From a virus, in IMG/VR virus record IMGVR_UViG_3300043409_000116, positions 1-53,267 of that record: 53,267 nt of DNA. One strand, given 5' to 3'. The position numbers and the translations under genes are program-made. Shown piece after piece: positions 22,931-29,303 of the stretch. The notes under the pieces are model-generated. The model ran no database searches, had not been told where the DNA came from, and worked only from the letters and a program-made list of their open reading frames with translations. Position 1 is the stretch's first letter. Each line of letters starts with the position of its first letter.

Positions 22931-25207
22931 GTGCAATTTTTAGAGTTTATCACGGCTCTCGCGCCCGTGGGCGAGACAATGCTGTTTGTGCGCCAAAAAC
23001 CACAGATGCGTGGCGGCGAGATGCAGTTCCATCTTGACGGGGCCGTCAAGGCCACTTGGCCGTCGTACTTGCCCTCGCACGGCGTTCGTGCTGGCGAGGC
23101 GTGGTATGGCAACACCGCCTCGTTCATTCTCGACCGCTTTGAAGATGGCCGGGTGTCAGCCAGCGCGGCCAATTGTGAGTACTGCGCCGTCATGGTGCTG
23201 GACGACATTGGTTCCAAGAGCAAGACCCCGCCGCTGCCGCCGACGTGGATCATGGAAACCTCGGCAGGCAACTTCCAGTACGGCTACGTCTTCAGCGAAC
23301 AGCCGCCCAAGGGCGAGTTCGCCGCCGCCATCAAGGCCATCGCCGCTGCGGGTTACACCGATTCCGGCGCCTGCAACCCCGTCCGCAACTTTCGACTGCC
23401 GGGGTCGGTCAACCTCAAGCCGGACAAGGCCAAGTTTGCTTCTGCTTTAGTCGAGTTCCACCCCGAGCGCGAGTTCGTACTGGCCGACATCTGCGCCGCC
23501 CTGGACGTGGAGCCTGGCCCGGCTGAGTCTGGTGGCCCCCGCCCGATTCGTATGGCCGACGACGGTGCCGATGATGTGCTGGCGTGGCTCTCTGGCCAGG
23601 GTCTGCTGCTCTCGCGCCCGAATGCCGAGGGCTGGGCCGGTGTGGTCTGCCCCAACAGCGCGGAGCATACCGACGGCAATCCCGAGGGCCGCTACATGCC
23701 GCTGAACCGGGCCTACTGCTGTATGCATGGCCACTGCGTCGATCTGGACAGCAACACCTTTATGACGTGGGTCGCCGACCAGGGCGGTCCCCGTCACGCC
23801 CCCGGCCTGCGCGACGACCTGATGGCTGCGCGTCTGGAGCTGGCCTTGGCCAAGCTCAGACCCAGCACCGAGTTCCCCGACGCCGCCGCCGAGGTCATCG
23901 CCGAGGTCGAACGCAAAGAATTAGGCCGGGTCGAGAAGTCGGGTTGGTATTCCCGCTTCGCATACCTCCAAGACGATGAGGCTTTCTTTGATATGCAGGA
24001 CCGCCGTGAGCTGTCCCGCAACACCTTCAACGCCTTGTTTCGCCACATCAAGTGCGTCTCCATCCACTCCACCGGCAAGGCACCCCGCCGAGTCGAGGCC
24101 AGCGTCTGCTATGACGAGAACCGCCAGGCGGCTGGCGCCCGGTCCTTGGTCGGCGTCACCTACGCTGCGGGTGAGCCGGTGCTGGTCACCAGGGACGGGC
24201 TGGTGTACGGCAACCGCTGGCGCAACTCGCGCCCGGCGCCTGTGGCTTGTGACGTGAGCCGCTGGCTGCGTCACGCCGAGCGGATGCTGCCGATTGAGTT
24301 CGAGCGTGAGCATCTTCTGAACGTGTTGGCCCATAAAATTCAATACCCCGGCCACAAAATCAACCACGCCGTCCTATTGGGTGGCAAGCCAGGCTCCGGC
24401 AAGGACAGCCTCTTCGCCCCCTTTTTCTGGGCCATTGGCGGCGCCGCCAAGCTGAACTGCGCCGTCGTCAAGAATGATGACCTCACGTCGCAGTGGGGCT
24501 ACGGGCTAGAGTGCGAGGTTATGGAGATCGCCGAGCTACGCCAGGCCGAGGCCAGGGACCGCCGGGCGTTGGAGAACCACCTCAAGCCCATCATCGCCGC
24601 CCCGCCCGAGTACCTGCCCGTCAACAGGAAGGGCTTGCACCCATACATGGCCCTGAACCGAGTGCTAGTGGTCGCCTTCTCGAATGAGCGCGTGGCGATC
24701 AGCTTGCCCTCGGACGACCGCCGATGGTTCGTCGCGTGGGCCGAGGCCGGGCGCCTGCCGGAGAGTGAGGCCGTCGCCTTGTGGAACTGGTATCACCACC
24801 GGGGCGGCTTTGCAGGCGTGGCGGCGTGGCTGACTGCGCGTGATGTATCCGCTTTTAACCCGTCGGCCCCGCCGCCCATGACCGAGGCCAAGGCCATTTT
24901 GGTCGAGGCCGGTATGTCAACCGCCGAGTCGGTGCTGGTCGAGATGCTCCGCGACCGCCGGGGGCCGTTCGCGGCTGGCGTGATCGGGTCGCCCTTCCAC
25001 GTCATCTGCGACCGGGTGCAGGGGTCGGGCGCAGCCCCGCCCGGCATTAAAATCGTCCAGGGCGCCCTCTTCCATGCCCTGCGTGAGGCCGGTTGGCTAG
25101 ATATGGGGCTAGTACACTCCCGCGAGTTCAACGCTAAAAAACACGTCTTCGTGGCGCCCGAGATGGTCAACATGACCCGGTCGGAGATGCGTCGCGCCGT
25201 GGCATGA
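22931..25207 (+). CDS. Primase-helicase, SF3-like (D5 type)
   Basis: 758 residues from the GTG at 22931, chosen for the strong AAAGGAGG four bases before it; upstream in-frame codons overlap the polymerase. Residues ~1-230 resemble RepB-like primase domains (V-M-V-L-D-D-I-G, then C-N-P-V-R-N-F-R-L-P-G). C240, H246, C263, C264, H266 and C269 form a probable zinc site. The C-terminal half is a helicase: Walker A G-G-K-P-G-S-G-K-D at 484-492, then I-A-E-L-R and V-A-F-S-N and D-D-R-R-W. The protein would prime and unwind for the polymerase before it. Confidence 0.85.
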   Translation: MQFLEFITALAPVGETMLFVRQKPQMRGGEMQFHLDGAVKATWPSYLPSHGVRAGEAWYGNTASFILDRFEDGRVSASAANCEYCAVMVLDDIGSKSKTPPLPPTWIMETSAGNFQYGYVFSEQPPKGEFAAAIKAIAAAGYTDSGACNPVRNFRLPGSVNLKPDKAKFASALVEFHPEREFVLADICAALDVEPGPAESGGPRPIRMADDGADDVLAWLSGQGLLLSRPNAEGWAGVVCPNSAEHTDGNPEGRYMPLNRAYCCMHGHCVDLDSNTFMTWVADQGGPRHAPGLRDDLMAARLELALAKLRPSTEFPDAAAEVIAEVERKELGRVEKSGWYSRFAYLQDDEAFFDMQDRRELSRNTFNALFRHIKCVSIHSTGKAPRRVEASVCYDENRQAAGARSLVGVTYAAGEPVLVTRDGLVYGNRWRNSRPAPVACDVSRWLRHAERMLPIEFEREHLLNVLAHKIQYPGHKINHAVLLGGKPGSGKDSLFAPFFWAIGGAAKLNCAVVKNDDLTSQWGYGLECEVMEIAELRQAEARDRRALENHLKPIIAAPPEYLPVNRKGLHPYMALNRVLVVAFSNERVAISLPSDDRRWFVAWAEAGRLPESEAVALWNWYHHRGGFAGVAAWLTARDVSAFNPSAPPPMTEAKAILVEAGMSTAESVLVEMLRDRRGPFAAGVIGSPFHVICDRVQGSGAAPPGIKIVQGALFHALREAGWLDMGLVHSREFNAKKHVFVAPEMVNMTRSEMRRAVA

Positions 25208-25226
25208 AAAAAGCCCCTCGCGGGGC
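25207..25226 (-). terminator. Intrinsic terminator of the leftward accessory operon
   Basis: Stem GCCCC/GGGGC with loop TCGC (25213-25226); on the minus strand it is followed by six T (25212-25207). It sits at the end of the leftward cluster and touches the stop codon of the convergent primase gene. No T-tract follows on the plus strand, so rightward transcripts are probably not stopped. Confidence 0.75.
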
Positions 25227-25283
25227 CTATAGGTTGAAGAGCACCGCTATCAGCGCGGCGAGCAGCGCGGCCGCTAAGAGCAT
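25227..25283 (-). CDS. Candidate 18-residue hydrophobic peptide
   Basis: From an ATG at 25283 inside the end of the preceding gene to a TAG directly at the terminator. It contains A-A-A-L-L-A-A-L-I-A-V-L-F and would span a membrane once. The upstream GGGGG is a weak ribosome site. Very short, so chance is a real possibility; its place between the last gene and the terminator is suggestive. Confidence 0.3.
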   Translation of the reverse strand: MLLAAALLAALIAVLFNL

Positions 25284-25492
25284 GGGCGCCCCCAGGCGTC
25301 GGCTAGGGCCGTGAAGGTGACGCCCGGCCCGGCTGGCTGGCCGAACAGGCCCGGCCCTCGCCGGATGCGCCCCCAGGCGTCGAGCCGGTTAAGGTTGACT
25401 AGGTCGCCGCGCTTGACCGCGCCGTACACTTGATCGCGAGTCCAGCCGTCGGCCAGCAGTTCCTGCATGGTCTTAGGGTCGGTCAGGCGCAT
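25274..25492 (-). CDS. Small accessory protein, possible HTH
   Basis: 72 residues. The N-terminal half (T-M-Q-E-L-L-A-D-G-W-T-R-D-Q-V-Y-G-A-V-K-R-G-D-L) looks like a helix-turn-helix in which a recognition helix is followed by a short wing; the rest is Gly/Pro-rich. GGAGG is well placed before the ATG, which lies ten bases inside the end of the preceding gene. A regulator of the cluster is possible. Confidence 0.6.
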   Translation of the reverse strand: MRLTDPKTMQELLADGWTRDQVYGAVKRGDLVNLNRLDAWGRIRRGPGLFGQPAGPGVTFTALADAWGRPCS

Positions 25493-25659
25493 AGTCCCTC
25501 CGCATAGGCCAGGGCGTCGGCCTTCAGGGTGAAGAGCCGCGCCGGGCCTACTAGCTGGCCGGAGTCGTCGTCGCGCAGCAGGACGCGCCAGCGCCCGTCG
25601 TCGGTCTGCATGACCTCGCTGGTGATCATAAACTCGACGTTGAAAAATTCAATCCTCAT
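25483..25659 (-). CDS. 58-residue accessory protein
   Basis: Read by eye from the ATG at 25659 to the TGA at 25483-25485. Beta-rich start (R-I-E-F-F-N-V-E-F-M-I), then D-D-G-R-W-R-V-L-L-R-D-D-D-S-G and a closing helix A-D-A-L-A-Y-A-E-G. Shapes like this are common in small phage proteins that display a curved sheet. GGAGG precedes the ATG. Overlaps both neighbours by about ten bases. Confidence 0.6.
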   Translation of the reverse strand: MRIEFFNVEFMITSEVMQTDDGRWRVLLRDDDSGQLVGPARLFTLKADALAYAEGLCA

Positions 25660-25972
25660 AGCAGACCTCCATGCTATCTTCGCCCTCGGGCAGGGTCAGG
25701 CGGTCGCTGAGTGAATCGTAGAACCCGGCCAGGGTATTGTCGAGGCCGTATGGTGACCCTTGCAGTCTGGGCCAGCGGCCAGAATTCAAGGCGTAGTACT
25801 GCGCGACATAGTCGGCGGTGCTAACCGCGCCGTCGGTAGGGTACAGGCGCCGCTCCGGCCCCTTTGATTTGACCGGCTTGTGCTTGCCGGTCAGTTTGAG
25901 AATGTCACTTAGGAATGAGTGCCGGTCATCGCGCACGACATACCGGGCGCGGTTGAGGGTGATGGTTTTCAT
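25649..25972 (-). CDS. Accessory protein of unknown function
   Basis: 107 residues, mixed charge, no membrane segment. The N-terminal strand K-T-I-T-L-N-R-A-R-Y-V-V is followed by a basic patch (G-K-H-K-P-V-K-S-K) and an acidic C-terminus. Its ATG overlaps the preceding stop (ATGA). Not recognised. Confidence 0.65.
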   Translation of the reverse strand: MKTITLNRARYVVRDDRHSFLSDILKLTGKHKPVKSKGPERRLYPTDGAVSTADYVAQYYALNSGRWPRLQGSPYGLDNTLAGFYDSLSDRLTLPEGEDSMEVCYED

Positions 25973-26181
25973 TGTGTGTTCTCCAAAAAATAGTTAGGGT
26001 GACGGCCAGTGATAACGATATCCTCATGCTGCCAAGCGCGGTCGATGAACGCGCGCGCGGCGTCGGGCGGCGCTGATTTGTAGACGTACCGTTTCTGATC
26101 GTGCCAGATATCCACGGTCCCGCGCTGGTGCGCGTCGGTGTAACCGGGCGCCCCCGCCCGGTAAGTGATGATGTGTTTCAT
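25969..26181 (-). CDS. Accessory protein of unknown function
   Basis: 70 residues from the ATG at 26181, preceded by GGAGGAAG; an in-frame extension to 26244 is Arg-rich, lies inside the neighbouring gene and is rejected. His- and Asp-containing, with a W-H-D-Q-K-R-Y-V-Y centre. Coupled on both sides by ATGA overlaps. Function unknown. Confidence 0.65.
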   Translation of the reverse strand: MKHIITYRAGAPGYTDAHQRGTVDIWHDQKRYVYKSAPPDAARAFIDRAWQHEDIVITGRHPNYFLENTQ

Positions 26182-26486
26182 GCTTCCTCCACACTGAAAT
26201 ATTGAGCGATAACGTCGGCGTCGATGCCTGAGTCTTCGCACCACGCTAGGGCTTCAGTCGGGGTCATGGCCTGAATGCCGTGGCCGCCAGACATACCATT
26301 ACTCCCGCATGGTCGCGACCAGCGACTGTATGCGCCGCCCGTGCCTTGGACAAAAAATGCCCCTTTAGGGGTGCGATATAAGTCTGTATCCTCAAAATGG
26401 AAGTCGCCTCGATGGCTGTGGACGTGGCTGCCGATGCGCGTGGCGGTGTCGGTGTTGTAGATTTTGCCGTTGATAATTTTCTTCAT
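26178..26486 (-). CDS. Conserved protein, K-K-I-I-N-G-K-x-Y-N/D-T type
   Basis: 102 residues. The opening K-K-I-I-N-G-K-I-Y-N-T-D-T-A and the central L-Y-R-T-P-K-G-A-F-F match a family of small bacterial, plasmid and phage proteins of unknown function; the C-terminal acidic helix (T-P-T-E-A-L-A-W-C-E) is also typical. Proteins of this kind often sit in mobile-element accessory regions near anti-restriction genes. That association is from general knowledge; nothing here proves activity. Confidence 0.7.
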   Translation of the reverse strand: MKKIINGKIYNTDTATRIGSHVHSHRGDFHFEDTDLYRTPKGAFFVQGTGGAYSRWSRPCGSNGMSGGHGIQAMTPTEALAWCEDSGIDADVIAQYFSVEEA

Positions 26487-26549
26487 AGTGTACTTTCTAG
26501 GTTATTGGCATGAGTGCCCATGAGCGGTCGAGCGGCCGCTCATAGTCCA

Positions 26550-26639
26550 TCACGGCATGAGCACGTCAAAATAGTGTAGGGCGCCAGCCAGTAACCACGC
26601 CAGCATGAGCAGGGCCAGCATGAGGGTAGCGGCCCTCAT
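26550..26639 (-). CDS. Candidate 29-residue membrane peptide
   Basis: From the ATG at 26639, which overlaps the stop of the upstream gene (ATGA), to the TGA at 26550-26552. After M-R-A-A come ~18 hydrophobic residues (L-M-L-A-L-L-M-L-A-W-L-L-A-G-A-L) and a short tail. A longer Arg-rich frame through this region is out of step with the neighbouring gene and is rejected. The coupling favours translation, though the size leaves doubt. Confidence 0.4.
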   Translation of the reverse strand: MRAATLMLALLMLAWLLAGALHYFDVLMP

Positions 26640-26968
26640 GCCCGTTCGGCGATATCGCCCCAGCAGCCGATCCGATAAGACGAGCCGTAGCGCACCAGCG
26701 TCGGCGTGTAGGTATCGCCAGCGTTGAGGTACAGGCACTCGCCGCGCCGAGTAGTAAACCCTTCCACGCCGTGAAACCCGCCGAGCGCGTTTAAACACTC
26801 CATGCGGATATCTTGCGTCGTCGGCGCGTGGTAGCACTCGGCCAGCCGCGCAGCGCCTACGGGCGTTCGCAGTAGCTGCTCGCGTGACATTTTCAGTAGC
26901 GCCTTGGCCTGGGCGGCGTCGGCGCCGAATAGTTGGCGCAGTGCGCGGGTTGATGGTGAGCGGATCAT
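26636..26968 (-). CDS. Accessory protein of unknown function
   Basis: 110 residues from the ATG at 26968 in an ATGA overlap, with GGAGATAA upstream. Helical first half with a basic patch, then a beta-rich second half containing G-E-C-L-Y-L-N-A-G-D-T-Y and S-S-Y-R-I-G-C-W-G. No catalytic motif recognised. Part of the leftward coupled chain. Confidence 0.65.
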   Translation of the reverse strand: MIRSPSTRALRQLFGADAAQAKALLKMSREQLLRTPVGAARLAECYHAPTTQDIRMECLNALGGFHGVEGFTTRRGECLYLNAGDTYTPTLVRYGSSYRIGCWGDIAERA

Positions 26969-27234
26969 GCTGTTATCTCCATTTTGCTTAACCACACGCG
27001 AATTTCACGCATATCTGCTTGGCTAACAGTCCATTCGTCTACGCCGCCGTATAACCATAAGCCGCCCGTGTGATCTAAAATTGTGCTGACGTTATAACGG
27101 GAGATAAATTGTCCATGCGGAGTATGCTGATAGCGTGGATCATAGAATTCGATCATAGGTTCGTCATGGTTAGTCAGGCAATCGTCGCGCCCGTAGGCGC
27201 CGCCCGTGGGGATTATTTTGGTATTGAATCGCAT
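26965..27234 (-). CDS. Conserved small phage protein
   Basis: 89 residues. R-F-N-T-K-I-I-P-T-G-G-A-Y-G and E-F-Y-D-P-R-Y near the N-terminus, then V-S-T-I-L-D-H-T-G-G-L-W-L-Y-G-G. This combination recurs in small accessory proteins of phages and plasmids in Proteobacteria, without a known role. No signal peptide. GC content is lower than the genes on either side. Confidence 0.65.
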   Translation of the reverse strand: MRFNTKIIPTGGAYGRDDCLTNHDEPMIEFYDPRYQHTPHGQFISRYNVSTILDHTGGLWLYGGVDEWTVSQADMREIRVWLSKMEITA

Positions 27235-27245
27235 GGTGTTAGTCC

Positions 27246-27569
27246 TTAAAAACTTGAAACGTAGACAATCAAACCGGCAGACGTGATGCCGACCACTGAG
27301 GTGCGATCCTCAAGGTATTGCATGGCGACCGGGATAGCATCCTCTTTTTCGTCGTCGTTCAATTCGACGCCGTGGCTCTCAAGTATCTCTACGGGCGTCG
27401 ATTCAGCATAGTCGCAACATAGGCCGATAACGTCGAGTTCGTAATCTGGCTGCGCGTCTTCCAGATAGTCGAACAGCAGGCCGAGCGCCTCATAGCTGAA
27501 CTGGTCTTGACGCCCGGCGGCGCGGAAGGCGTCGCGGAACTGGCTGGCGTGGCTGATAGTCTGTTTCAT
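27246..27569 (-). CDS. Conserved accessory protein, F-S-Y-E-x-L-x-x-L-F-D-Y-L type
   Basis: 107 residues with F-S-Y-E-A-L-G-L-L-F-D-Y-L-E followed by E-L-D-V-I-G-L-C-C-D-Y, and a closing V-V-G-I-T-S-A-G-L-I-V-Y. This signature is widespread among small phage and mobile-element proteins. Very acidic, which is a common property of anti-restriction and DNA-mimic proteins, but acidity alone does not establish that. ATGA overlap with the upstream gene. Confidence 0.7.
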   Translation of the reverse strand: MKQTISHASQFRDAFRAAGRQDQFSYEALGLLFDYLEDAQPDYELDVIGLCCDYAESTPVEILESHGVELNDDEKEDAIPVAMQYLEDRTSVVGITSAGLIVYVSSF

Positions 27570-27763
27570 GCTGACACTCCCACAATCGGCGCCATATCGG
27601 TGCAGATGCAGAGCACGCGCCGAAAGCGCGGCGCGTCTGGTAGTGTGATGGCCTCAAGATTGCGGCCGGAGTGAGTGAAACTCTCCACGCGCATCGGCGC
27701 GCCATGCACTTGGATGATCTGGCCGATTTTGTATGCGGCTTTAGGGATAAACGCGAATGTCAT
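27566..27763 (-). CDS. Small beta-rich accessory protein
   Basis: 65 residues, with Y-K-I-G-Q-I-I-Q-V-H-G-A-P-M-R-V suggesting a small barrel. A second segment carries two Cys (V-L-C-I-C-T-D). First gene after the gap that follows the SprT gene, so it may have its own control at 27764-27837. Function unknown. Confidence 0.65.
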   Translation of the reverse strand: MTFAFIPKAAYKIGQIIQVHGAPMRVESFTHSGRNLEAITLPDAPRFRRVLCICTDMAPIVGVSA

Positions 27764-27785
27764 ATCGTGTACCTTACTTTATTGC

Positions 27786-27823
27786 CGGGACAATTCCCGC
27801 CACTGCCCATATTTACATGGGCA
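27786..27823. promoter_or_regulatory. Two adjacent palindromes between accessory genes
   Basis: CGGGA-CAAT-TCCCG (27786-27799) and TGCCCAT-ATTTAC-ATGGGCA (27804-27823) lie in the 74-base gap between the SprT gene and the next leftward gene. No T-tract follows, so they look like operators or leader hairpins rather than a terminator. TGCCCA is also the core of the tandem repeats at 28741-28767. Confidence 0.5.
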
Positions 27824-27837
27824 ATAGCTGGCACTGT

Positions 27838-28407
27838 TTAAACGCTCTGCATCTCGCCATGATCTGGGCAGTGAGGCGCGCCCATATCGTTTAGCCACTT
27901 GCCAGCTACGCGCACTGTGTAGCCACACTCCCGGCATACACACTTCAACATTCTGGTGCTTTGCTTTTTCTGCGCGTTTGCGGGGACTAGATCAGCATGA
28001 GGATACGCGCCGAGCCGAGCCAGCACTGGTGAGGCCCACGCAGTGAACTGTGGCCCGGCTACAGTAGCCGTCATCTTGCCAGTGAGGCCAATGGCAAGGG
28101 CAGTACGTTTAAACGCTTTGCCGTGGCCGTCATTCGGGTGTGATGCGTGAATCATCTCATGCGCCAAAATGTCTAGCACTCGGGCGCTTTCGCTGATTGT
28201 GGGCGAGATGAAAATTTCGGCGTGTTTGTCAGCACTGGCACGGGCTGACCAACATTCGCCGATTCTGCGATTCTTGCTTGCCAATGCTGATTTTGAGGGA
28301 AAGCCGCATGAGGCGCGCACTTGCAAGGGTAGGTCAACGCCACACTGTTTAAACAGTGCGCGCAGTTCAATGGTAGCTTGAGAGAGCCAGTTTTCGCGGG
28401 TTTGCAT
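27838..28407 (-). CDS. SprT-like zinc metalloprotease
   Basis: 189 residues. The zinc-protease motif A-H-E-M-I-H is at 82-87 (His83, Glu84, His87), with His95 in G-H-G-K-A-F as probable third ligand. A C-terminal zinc ribbon is formed by Cys156, Cys158 or Cys161, and Cys180/His183. SprT/Spartan-type proteins cut proteins bound to DNA. In a phage this could clear DNA-protein crosslinks or degrade a DNA-bound host factor; both are inference. First gene of the leftward accessory operon, with an inverted repeat just upstream. Confidence 0.85.
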   Translation of the reverse strand: MQTRENWLSQATIELRALFKQCGVDLPLQVRASCGFPSKSALASKNRRIGECWSARASADKHAEIFISPTISESARVLDILAHEMIHASHPNDGHGKAFKRTALAIGLTGKMTATVAGPQFTAWASPVLARLGAYPHADLVPANAQKKQSTRMLKCVCRECGYTVRVAGKWLNDMGAPHCPDHGEMQSV

Positions 28408-28429
28408 GGTGTACTGTCCTTTACTGTAT

Positions 28430-28460
28430 TGTGAGAGGGCGAGAATTCGACCCTCTCACA
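28430..28460. promoter_or_regulatory. Perfect 10-bp inverted repeat upstream of the SprT gene
   Basis: TGTGAGAGGG (28430-28439) and CCCTCTCACA (28451-28460) are exact inverted copies around an 11-base spacer containing GAATTC. It begins 23 bases before the SprT start codon on the minus strand, where it could be an operator or a leader hairpin. Confidence 0.65.
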
Positions 28461-28635
28461 TAGTAAGCATAATAGATTCGTGCCAGCACATGGGCGCGTG
28501 CGCTAAGTGCTTGATTCGTAACAATATTTAGCACACTAGGGGAAACCCTAATAGATTGTGTGTCAGCGTGGGTGACGTGTGGGTGTCGTTGTGGGTGATG
28601 GTGCAAAGGGGCGCGCGCCTCTCAAAATGCCCTCT

Positions 28636-28653
28636 GTGTGTCATGTGTGTCAT
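28636..28653 (+). repeat. Tandem 9-mer GTGTGTCAT, two copies
   Basis: Two exact adjacent copies in the GT-rich part of the control region. The unit is nine bases, the same length as the CTGCCCACA repeats ~90 bases further on. Confidence 0.6.
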
Positions 28654-28740
28654 CATTTTACTAAGTCTAATATATAGATATATATATGTATAGTAGGGCG
28701 CAGATCGCGGGAGTTGGCGCGACTACGAAGTGTAAAATAA

Positions 28741-28767
28741 CTGCCCACACTGCCCACACTGCCCACA
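28741..28767 (+). repeat. Three tandem 9-mers CTGCCCACA before terS
   Basis: Exact copies at 28741-28749, 28750-28758 and 28759-28767, ending 12 bases before the terminase small subunit ATG. Tandem sites in this place could bind TerS (a pac-like site) or a transcription regulator. A related pair precedes terL. Confidence 0.8.
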
Positions 28768-28779
28768 AATGGAGATGAT

Positions 28780-29205
28780 ATGGCCGGAACGAAAAAGAAA
28801 CGCTCGGACCTAGAGCTGCTTGATGCGATTGACCCTGAATTGATCACGGGCATGCTAGAGCACGGCAAAAGCATAGCGGATGTTTGTCTTGCCCTGGGCA
28901 TCAGCAAGCGGGCCTTGGACATTTGGATAGACCAAACGGGATTCAGTGACGCTATACTACGTGCGCGCGTGCGCGCCGCTGATATGATGGCTTGCGAGAC
29001 GTTGACGATAGCGGACAACATACCGGATGACAATCCTTCCCGGCCACTGCACCGCATCCGTACACGCCAGTGGCTAGCCGAGCGATGGGATCCAAAGCTC
29101 TACGGCACCAAGCAAACCGAAGTGAGCATTAACATCGGCAGCCTGCGCCTGGATGCACTACGGCAAATCGAAGTGAGCACTAACTTAGATGCTGACACTG
29201 TATAG
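28780..29205 (+). CDS. terS: Terminase small subunit
   Basis: 141 residues. An HTH-like segment with S-I-A-D-V-C-L-A-L-G-I-S-K-R-A-L-D-I-W (31-49) binds DNA; a central helix (A-R-V-R-A-A-D-M-M-A) and R-I-R-T-R-Q-W-L-A-E-R-W-D-P-K-L-Y-G follow, a pattern typical of phage TerS. It would recognise the packaging site and load TerL. GGAG precedes the ATG. terL lies 98 bases downstream, the usual order. Confidence 0.85.
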   Translation: MAGTKKKRSDLELLDAIDPELITGMLEHGKSIADVCLALGISKRALDIWIDQTGFSDAILRARVRAADMMACETLTIADNIPDDNPSRPLHRIRTRQWLAERWDPKLYGTKQTEVSINIGSLRLDALRQIEVSTNLDADTV

Positions 29206-29213
29206 ACATACAG

Positions 29214-29240
29214 CCCCCCCCTTGACAAAAACCTGGGGGG
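29214..29240 (+). promoter_or_regulatory. C-run/G-run hairpin with a consensus -35 in its loop, before terL
   Basis: Eight C (29214-29221) and six G (29235-29240) can pair around TTGACAAAAACCT. TTGACA (29222-29227) is a perfect sigma-70 -35 sequence; the best -10 is TAAACT at 29243-29248, with a short 15-base spacer, so promoter function is doubtful. Confidence 0.4.
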
Positions 29241-29270
29241 TGTAAACTGCAGCACCAAACACCTACCAAA

Positions 29271-29288
29271 CTGCCCACATTGACCACA
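29271..29288 (+). repeat. CTGCCCACA plus degenerate copy before terL
   Basis: CTGCCCACA (29271-29279) is followed directly by TTGACCACA (29280-29288), seven of nine bases alike. The pair lies 15 bases before the terL ATG, repeating the arrangement seen before terS. Confidence 0.65.
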
Positions 29289-29303
29289 AAAATTTTTTAA
29301 AAA

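Larger units (their letters stand above)
28408..28779. other. Gene-free control region between accessory and late operons
   Basis: The only stretch over 300 bases without a supported gene. It holds a 10-bp inverted repeat (28430-28460), a small stem TAGGG-GAAA-CCCTA (28537-28550), a GT-rich part with the 9-mer GTGTGTCAT twice in tandem (28636-28653), a (TA)-rich tract (28669-28694) and three tandem CTGCCCACA (28741-28767). Leftward and rightward promoters must lie here, and it may also contain a packaging or replication site. A 61-codon minus-strand frame at 28421-28606 is His/Arg-rich and not convincing. Confidence 0.75.

Noticed and set aside
28421-28606. 61-codon minus-strand frame in the control region
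   Set aside because: His/Arg-rich, crosses a repeat and lacks a ribosome site; treated as non-coding.
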